NCBI GenBank assembly: GCA_964607795.1
Contig: CAZSLA010000014.1
Location: 1-23,242 of the forward strand
Source: DYGT01 sp964607795
Lineage (GTDB): Bacteria; Patescibacteriota; Microgenomatia; UBA8517
Reading direction: 5' to 3'
Length of the DNA: 23,242 nt
The translations under genes were made by a program, and so were the position numbers. Below the pieces are notes generated by a model that worked only from the letters and a program-made list of their open reading frames with translations, did not search any database and had not been told where the DNA came from. Positions 18,666 through 23,242 of this stretch are shown here, one piece after another (within the stretch, counting starts at the first letter, position 1; each line of letters starts with the position of its first letter).

Positions 18666-20292
18666 TTTAAATTTGGCTTTTGATCTTTTCCAACAAGTCG
18701 CATTGGTTGCAATTAGCGCCATAGGAGTTTTGCTTGGGTGGTGGGTGGTAGGTAGTGGTAGTCCGAGGCAGCTTAAGATGTGGTTTGTGGCTATGGATTT
18801 TTTTATGATTTTGTGGGTCAATTTCGCTTATTTTGGCCTCAACTCAGGATCTAATAGTGGAGCAGCAATTCTTCTTCGGGCGAACTATGGTGCTGTTGCT
18901 TTGTTTTTATCTTCGTTTTTCAATTTTTATACTGTTTCTTTTTTAAAAAGGGGTAAGTTTGCAAAAATACTCGGAATTATTATTTTATCCATTTCCGTTT
19001 TTCTATTTATAACTTCAGTATCCAGTGAGCTTATCGTTCAAAATGCCATTGTTAGAGAAGGTCGCAATGAGATAGTTTTTGGACGATTGGGGTTTGTGTT
19101 TAATATCTTTGCTGCACAGGTTGCGCTGATTGTTGTGGCTTATAGTTTTGAGGCTTATATCAAGTCCGGATTCGAGATGCGCAGAAAACTTAAGTTTTTG
19201 GTTGCTGGAGTGTCAATTTTTATCGTCGCTAATTTAATATTTAATGTTGGTTTTCAGGTTTTTTTTCAAAGTGTGCGTTATAGCATTTTTGGTGATTTTT
19301 CTGCCATTTTTCTTTTAGGTTTTACGGCTTACGCGGCCATCCAGCACAAATTATTTGACGTGAAAGTGGCTGCGGCAGAGGCATTAACCGCATTTTTAAT
19401 GGCGCTACTATTTGCAAAAGTATTTTCTTCGCAAAATTCGGCGGAGCGGATAATTGACATCCTTGTATTTTTGTTGGCCTCTTTGTTCGGCCTGCTTTTG
19501 GTTAGAAGCGTAAACAGGGAAGTCGCGCAAAGGGAGCAGCTTGAGGACCTGACAGATAAACTCAAACACATGGATGATGTCAAAAACGAATTTATCTCTG
19601 TTGCTGCCCACGAGCTACGAGCACCTTTGACCGCCATCAAGGGCTATTTGTCTATGGTGATCGACGGTGATGCTGGTAGCATCAGCACTCAGACCAAGGA
19701 GTTTTTGCAAGACTCGCTTTTGAGCAATGAGCGCATGATAAGGCTTGTAAATAACATGCTTGATGTGGGCAGGATCGAGGAGGGCAGGATCATTTACCAG
19801 GAAGGCCATGTAAAAATATCCGAGCTTGCAAAGTTGGCACATGCTGAATTTAAGCTCGAGGCTGAGCGTAAGGATCTGACCTTCGAGCTTGTAATAGCAA
19901 AAGATATCAAAGATAAGGTTTATGTGGATAAAGACCGTCTGCATGAGGTAATCGTCAACTTTTTAAGCAATGCCCTCAAGTATACAGAGGAAGGTAAAGT
20001 GACTTTGAGCCTTCGAAACCCTGATGTAAAAACCGTGCGCTTGGAAGTCATTGATACCGGTCCGGGGGTTTCGGATCAGGAGAAAAAGAAGCTGTTTAAT
20101 AAGTTTTACCGCGTGAGCTCGGAGGTAGGCAAAACGATAGGGAGCGGCCTGGGCCTTTACATCTCCAAGCTTTTAATTCAAAAATTTGGTGGCAGTATCG
20201 GCGTTGAATCCAAAGCCGGCGAGGGCAGCAACTTTTGGTTCGAGCTGCCCGTGCGCGATGATGGACCAAGTGACAGAAAAGCTGTAGTATAA
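18658..20292 (+). CDS. Membrane sensor histidine kinase with multi-pass N-terminal domain (544 aa)
   Basis: Residues 1-280 carry about eight membrane segments, like the 7TM-type histidine kinase sensor (HisK_N). A coiled-coil follows, then HisKA with H318 in AAHELRAPLTAIKGY. The ATPase domain has N (NFLSNALKYTEEGK), G1 (DTGPGVSD), F (LFNKFYR) and G2 (GSGLGLYISKLL) boxes, all intact. The signal is unknown; since the gene overlaps a UbiA gene, a membrane-lipid or quinone state is possible. The next gene is a response regulator starting 8 bases later. Confidence 0.9.
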   Translation: MPDLNLAFDLFQQVALVAISAIGVLLGWWVVGSGSPRQLKMWFVAMDFFMILWVNFAYFGLNSGSNSGAAILLRANYGAVALFLSSFFNFYTVSFLKRGKFAKILGIIILSISVFLFITSVSSELIVQNAIVREGRNEIVFGRLGFVFNIFAAQVALIVVAYSFEAYIKSGFEMRRKLKFLVAGVSIFIVANLIFNVGFQVFFQSVRYSIFGDFSAIFLLGFTAYAAIQHKLFDVKVAAAEALTAFLMALLFAKVFSSQNSAERIIDILVFLLASLFGLLLVRSVNREVAQREQLEDLTDKLKHMDDVKNEFISVAAHELRAPLTAIKGYLSMVIDGDAGSISTQTKEFLQDSLLSNERMIRLVNNMLDVGRIEEGRIIYQEGHVKISELAKLAHAEFKLEAERKDLTFELVIAKDIKDKVYVDKDRLHEVIVNFLSNALKYTEEGKVTLSLRNPDVKTVRLEVIDTGPGVSDQEKKKLFNKFYRVSSEVGKTIGSGLGLYISKLLIQKFGGSIGVESKAGEGSNFWFELPVRDDGPSDRKAVV

Positions 20293-20293
20293 T
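20288..20293 (+). promoter_or_regulatory. -10 box of the response regulator gene, overlapping the kinase stop
   Basis: TATAAT includes the kinase stop codon TAA (20290-20292) and ends 6 bases before GTG 20300, so the regulator may have its own leaderless transcript besides read-through. Confidence 0.45.
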
Positions 20294-20299
20294 AATCTC

Positions 20300-20689
20300 G
20301 TGATAAACCAAACACCACCAACTTCGGCAAAACTTTTGATGGTCGTGGAGGATGACCCGCTTTTGATCAAGATGTATAAAACCAAAATGGCCTCGGAGGG
20401 CTTTCGCGTCCTTACTGCCCAAGACGGGGAGGAAGGCTTGAAAAAAGCCTTGGCACATAAGCCGGACGGGATCATTTTAGATGTGATGATGCCTAAACTT
20501 TCAGGCATTGACATGCTTGATCGTCTGAGGAAGGATCTGCATGGCAAAAACATCCCGGTGGTAATTATTTCCAATCTATCCCAGGAATCTGAATCCAACA
20601 AAGCCAAAGAGCTTGGTGCTAAGGAATATTTGGTAAAGACAAACTACACTCCCAAAGAAGTCATTGAGCATTTAAAGCAGTATATTTGA
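20300..20689 (+). CDS. Single-domain response regulator (129 aa)
   Basis: This is a receiver domain with the acidic pair VVEDDP, phospho-acceptor D61 in GIILDVMMPKLSG, Ser/Thr in VVIISNLSQ and Lys in EYLVKTNYTPKE. There is no output domain, as in CheY/Spo0F types. It is probably phosphorylated by the adjacent kinase and acts by protein-protein contact. GTG 20300 is chosen because of the -10 box; an internal ATG at about 20339 would delete the first strand. Confidence 0.9.
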   Translation: MINQTPPTSAKLLMVVEDDPLLIKMYKTKMASEGFRVLTAQDGEEGLKKALAHKPDGIILDVMMPKLSGIDMLDRLRKDLHGKNIPVVIISNLSQESESNKAKELGAKEYLVKTNYTPKEVIEHLKQYI

Positions 20690-20697
20690 CTCAGATT

Positions 20698-21135
20698 TTA
20701 GGCTGTCGATAAAATTCTTCCAGTAGTTCCATTAAAAGAAAATTCTTCTCCTGTTTTTTTACCCACCAAAGCTGAGCCAATAGGTGTTTTAGCTGAGACA
20801 CATTGTACTTCTCCAATCTTGGTTCCTCCCAGTTTTTCGGGTACGATGATAATCTCTAGGACATTGAAAGGTAGCTGCACTTTTGCATAGCACCACAAGC
20901 CGATTCCGTTTGTACGATTACACTCTTCAGGTATTGAATCTATCATGTCTTTAATTTCTTTCAACCTTAATTCATGCATTGTAACCTCTCCTTCTAGTTT
21001 GGATCTGGAAGTATCCGAGTGTGATTCCATTGCCGTTGGTGAGTTATCTCTCGCCACACGAGTGGAAGCCAATATTTTTTCTGTTTTTTCGAGTTCGCTT
21101 ATAAGATATTTTTTAAGACTGATTAAGTGACTCAT
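20698..21135 (-). CDS. Short GreA/GreB-like protein (145 aa)
   Basis: The N-terminal LKKYLISELEKTEKIL and LRLKEIKDMIDSI segments form a helical hairpin. The C-terminal half ends with VQCVSAKTPIGSALVGKKTGEEFSF, which matches the TPIGxALlGkkxGdev end of Gre factors. It is shorter than GreA (about 158) and unlike the other Gre-like protein in this window. It may be a competitor that enters the RNA polymerase secondary channel. TATAAT (21148-21143) ends 7 bases before the ATG. The stop lies 8 bases from the response-regulator stop, convergent. Confidence 0.65.
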   Translation of the reverse strand: MSHLISLKKYLISELEKTEKILASTRVARDNSPTAMESHSDTSRSKLEGEVTMHELRLKEIKDMIDSIPEECNRTNGIGLWCYAKVQLPFNVLEIIIVPEKLGGTKIGEVQCVSAKTPIGSALVGKKTGEEFSFNGTTGRILSTA

Positions 21136-21202
21136 GGTGGATATTATATCTGTAATTTATTAGAGCTCTCAAACGGGCAGACTTTAGTATACAAAATCAC
21201 AT

Positions 21203-21230
21203 TGCTTAAGGCGGTTTCAAAAGGTAATAT
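21203..21230 (+). promoter_or_regulatory. Promoter of the CAP-domain gene
   Basis: TTGCTT (21203-21208), 16-base spacer and TAATAT (21225-21230), 6 bases from ATG 21237. Confidence 0.45.
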
Positions 21231-21236
21231 GAAAGC

Positions 21237-22181
21237 ATGAGTCTTGCCCATGTTTTTATTCCTCACACCAATAATAGCCATCGCGCGCGGCTTTTGCAGC
21301 TTCCCGGGATAATTATTCTCATTGCCTTTGTCTTTTTGTATCAGCAGGCAATGGATCTGACGGGGCACCTGGGTTTGGGGGTTTTGGGCTATGCTTCGCA
21401 AATTCCTCCATCTGAAGTGATTAAGCTCAGTAATGACAAAAGGTTGGAGGAAGGTCTTGCGCCTTTGCAGGAAAATCCGCTTCTTGTGGCTGCTGCGCGG
21501 GCAAAGGGCCTGGACATGCTTGAGAAAGATTACTGGGCCCACGTTTCTCCGGATGGCACTGAGCCTTGGCATTTTTTTGAGTCCGCGGGCTACGAGTATC
21601 GCTATGCCGGTGAAAACCTGGCGCGGGATTTTAGTAATCCTGGGGCTGCGGTTGAGGCCTGGATGGCCTCACCCTCGCACCGAGCCAATTTGCTTTCGGA
21701 TAAATACAGCGAAATCGGCGTGGCTGTGGTGGAGGGAGATCTGGATGGTGTGGACACAACCCTGGTGATCCAGTTGTTTGGCACCCAGCCCGGCGCTGTT
21801 GCGGCTGTCCCTGCGGTCTCCAGCCAAAAGGAAATTGCTTCAGTGGAGCCTACGTTAGAGCTTAGCCCTGAGGTCCCCAAGTCCGCAGCTCAGCCCGAAA
21901 ATACTCAGGCTATGATTCCCATCAATGCCTTGGTTTTGGACAATGGTGTGACTTTAAGTGCTGCTCACGAGACCGGTGAGGTGGTGATATCGCCTTTAAA
22001 TCTGACAAAAATAATTTCTATTTCCCTGGCCTCCATGTTTTTGATGGTTTTGGTGATTGATTCGCTGATCACCTTTAAAAAAGGCATTGCGCGCTCAACT
22101 GGCAGAAGCATGGCACACGTTTCCTTTATGGGCATGATTATTATGGTGGCGCTTATCGCCAAAGCCGGGCAAATTATTTAA
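21237..22181 (+). CDS. Membrane-anchored CAP (SCP/PR-1) domain protein (314 aa)
   Basis: An N-terminal membrane segment (about residues 24-38) is followed by the CAP domain, roughly residues 60-180: LSNDKRLEEGLAPLQENPLL, HVSPDGTEPWHFF, AGENLARDF and SPSHRANLLSDKYSEIGVAV. The His/Glu pairs typical of bacterial CAP proteins (HvsP, GEN, HRanl) are present. A Pro/Ser/Ala-rich linker follows, then two C-terminal membrane segments around KKGIARSTGRS. The extracellular CAP domain could act in cell-surface adhesion or lipid/peptide binding; bacterial function is poorly known. The stop is adjacent to the next ATG. Confidence 0.85.
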   Translation: MSLAHVFIPHTNNSHRARLLQLPGIIILIAFVFLYQQAMDLTGHLGLGVLGYASQIPPSEVIKLSNDKRLEEGLAPLQENPLLVAAARAKGLDMLEKDYWAHVSPDGTEPWHFFESAGYEYRYAGENLARDFSNPGAAVEAWMASPSHRANLLSDKYSEIGVAVVEGDLDGVDTTLVIQLFGTQPGAVAAVPAVSSQKEIASVEPTLELSPEVPKSAAQPENTQAMIPINALVLDNGVTLSAAHETGEVVISPLNLTKIISISLASMFLMVLVIDSLITFKKGIARSTGRSMAHVSFMGMIIMVALIAKAGQII

Positions 22182-22451
22182 ATGTCTAAAAAAATAAATA
22201 GGTACGAACATCTGCCGCATTATTTGCCGCTTATCGGCATTTTCAGTGCCGGCATTTTTGCTTTTTGGATCTTTGCTTATGATAAACAATTTCAGGCTGG
22301 AGTGGCTATTTCTTTGGCTGTTGCCCATGTGATTTGGGGAGTTGTGCACCACCACATCCACCATGAGCTATCTTTGAGCATAATTCTGGAATATTTAGCT
22401 GTGGCTATTTTTGGTTTGGTAGTAATTCTTTCGGTAATCTTTCGGAGCTAA
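22182..22451 (+). CDS. Small membrane protein with three membrane segments (89 aa)
   Basis: The ATG follows the CAP stop with no gap. Three hydrophobic stretches (YLPLIGIFSAGIFAFWIF, VAISLAVAHVIWGVV, YLAVAIFGLVVILSVIF) are joined by charged loops. HHHIHHEL after the second segment could bind metal or heme. No family recognised. Translational coupling suggests it works with the CAP protein. Confidence 0.7.
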   Translation: MSKKINRYEHLPHYLPLIGIFSAGIFAFWIFAYDKQFQAGVAISLAVAHVIWGVVHHHIHHELSLSIILEYLAVAIFGLVVILSVIFRS

Positions 22452-22456
22452 AGTGC

Positions 22457-22462
22457 TATACT
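22457..22462 (+). promoter_or_regulatory. -10 box of the DUF458 gene
   Basis: TATACT preceded by TGC (extended -10) ends 6 bases before ATG 22469. The bases between are TGGGGG, which could also serve as a poor ribosome binding site. Confidence 0.5.
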
Positions 22463-22468
22463 TGGGGG

Positions 22469-22963
22469 ATGAGAAAGCTTAATTTTGCCAGTCCCAGCTT
22501 GGGAATCTTGTCCACACCAGGCATGATTCAGGCAATTTCCCGATTTGTCAAAGATGAGCCGGATGAGTTTTACCGCTTGGTTATCGGCACGGATTCCCAG
22601 ATTAAAAGGATAAATGGCCATAGTGAATGCGATTTTGTGACCGCGGTGGTTATTCATAGGATAGGCCGCGGTGCTCGCTATTTTTGGCACAAAGAAAAAG
22701 TGAACAGGCCGTTTGTGCTGCGAGACAAGATCTATTCTGAAACCATGAAATCTTTGGAGATTGCCCATGAGCTGGTGCCGGATTTGCGCGCTGCCATCTC
22801 ACCTGCCAAATATGATCTTGAGATCCATATCGATGTGGGTGCTTTGGGCCCTACGCGCCAGATGATCAGAGAAGTTGTAGGCATGGTGACTGGAAACGGC
22901 TTTGTCGTCAAAACCAAGCCCGAAAGCTGGGCTGCAAGCTCGGTTGCAGATAAATACACTTAA
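22469..22963 (+). CDS. DUF458/YkuK-type RNase H-like protein (164 aa)
   Basis: The family pattern is clear: LVIGTDSQIKRINGHSECDF with the first Asp of an RNase H-like fold, FVTAVVIHRIGRGARYFWHK, RDKIYSETMKSLEIAHEL, LEIHIDVGALGPTRQMIREV with a second Asp, and VVKTKPESWAASSVADKYT with a late Asp. Length matches Bacillus YkuK (about 170). Family members are predicted ribonuclease H-like proteins; the activity is not well defined. Confidence 0.85.
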   Translation: MRKLNFASPSLGILSTPGMIQAISRFVKDEPDEFYRLVIGTDSQIKRINGHSECDFVTAVVIHRIGRGARYFWHKEKVNRPFVLRDKIYSETMKSLEIAHELVPDLRAAISPAKYDLEIHIDVGALGPTRQMIREVVGMVTGNGFVVKTKPESWAASSVADKYT

Positions 22964-22965
22964 GC

Positions 22966-22971
22966 TATACT
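22966..22971 (+). promoter_or_regulatory. -10 box of the small ORF 22978-23091
   Basis: TATACT ends 6 bases before ATG 22978, repeating the leaderless arrangement seen elsewhere in the window. Confidence 0.4.
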
Positions 22972-22977
22972 TAAATT

Positions 22978-23091
22978 ATGGAAGATGACCCGATTGTTCC
23001 AATAATCGAACGCCAAAATAATGGGCAACAGCTAAATGCAAATGAACCGCAACATACAAGAAAAGAAACATACTTTGGAAAAGACAGATAA
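22978..23091 (+). CDS. Small hydrophilic ORF (37 aa)
   Basis: It encodes MEDDPIVPIIERQNNGQQ and ends RKETYFGKDR. No Shine-Dalgarno, but TATACT lies 6 bases upstream as for other genes here. It has no hydrophobic segment and no recognised motif. It may be a real small protein or a chance ORF. Confidence 0.35.
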   Translation: MEDDPIVPIIERQNNGQQLNANEPQHTRKETYFGKDR

Positions 23092-23102
23092 CCACTAAAC
23101 TC

Positions 23103-23242
23103 ATGAAGGACGTCATTTTGGGTGACAACTGCACCGATGCCTATATCTCCAGGGAGGTCAAAAATTTTAAGGATGGAGCCCAATCATTTTCACATAAGTC
23201 AAATACCATGGAAGATTTGGCGTTGGCGTTTTTGGTAAAAAA
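23103..23242 (+). CDS. Partial ORF at the right edge (46 codons visible)
   Basis: ATG 23103 opens MKDVILGDNCTDAYISREV and DGAQSFSHKSNTMEDLALAF without a stop before the window end. Too little is visible to name a family, and no promoter or Shine-Dalgarno is clear. Confidence 0.4.
   Translation, partial: MKDVILGDNCTDAYISREVKNFKDGAQSFSHKSNTMEDLALAFLVK

Noticed and set aside
22971..23183. Minus-strand 70-aa ORF at the right edge
   Set aside because: No promoter or Shine-Dalgarno; the plus-strand ORFs there have a -10 box in the position used by other genes.

Overview
The window looks like chromosomal DNA of a small-genome bacterium, most plausibly a member of the Candidate Phyla Radiation (Patescibacteria). 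The reasons are the low to moderate GC, tight packing with ATGA overlaps, many small or divergent proteins, GreA-like and DUF458 proteins of the type common there, and several genes whose -10 box lies 5-10 bases upstream of the start codon (leaderless transcripts). TGA is used as an ordinary stop, so there is no sign of the TGA=Gly code of Gracilibacteria or Absconditabacteria. This placement is inference; no rRNA or ribosomal protein gene is present.

Region 1 (1-3260) is accessory. It holds two copies of a short C-terminal tail that ends in RTNLLWREVVP, a small very hydrophilic protein with a perfect Shine-Dalgarno, and a 67-residue peptide gene. The peptide gene has a near-consensus promoter and a perfect Shine-Dalgarno. 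It is followed by a 17-bp perfect hairpin and then an HELGH zinc peptidase. A toxin-antitoxin remnant follows: an RHH antitoxin read from a perfect TTGACA-17-TATAAT promoter with no ATG/GTG/TTG start, and a frameshifted RelE-like toxin.

Region 2 (3285-9037) is a nucleotide-handling island. On the minus strand lie a queuosine-salvage (DUF2419/QNG1-type) gene and a frameshifted neighbour. Divergently, on the plus strand, lie a RibD-like deaminase, a SAM methyltransferase with a degenerate motif I, a deoxyribosyltransferase-fold protein fused to a ribbon-helix-helix, a divergent nucleoside diphosphate kinase, a double nucleotidyltransferase-HEPN fusion, a very acidic small protein and a second deoxyribosyltransferase-fold protein. 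This unusual set is the strongest candidate for an undescribed system.

Region 3 (9062-10562) concerns transcription: a sigma region-2-only protein, a strong terminator, a candidate structured RNA, a GreA-like factor and a C-terminally truncated HD hydrolase.

Region 4 (10582-15983) encodes a secreted M23 peptidase followed by five tandem paralogous membrane-anchored proteins that show mosaic exchange.

Region 5 (16050-23242) holds prenyl-lipid genes (polyprenyl synthase, UbiA), an alpha/beta hydrolase, a two-component pair (7TM-type histidine kinase and single-domain response regulator), a second GreA-like protein, a CAP-domain membrane protein with a small membrane partner, a DUF458/YkuK RNase H-like protein, and two small or partial ORFs at the edge. 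I found no tRNA, rRNA, CRISPR array, transposase or origin. All family assignments come from motif recognition by eye, without database searches.
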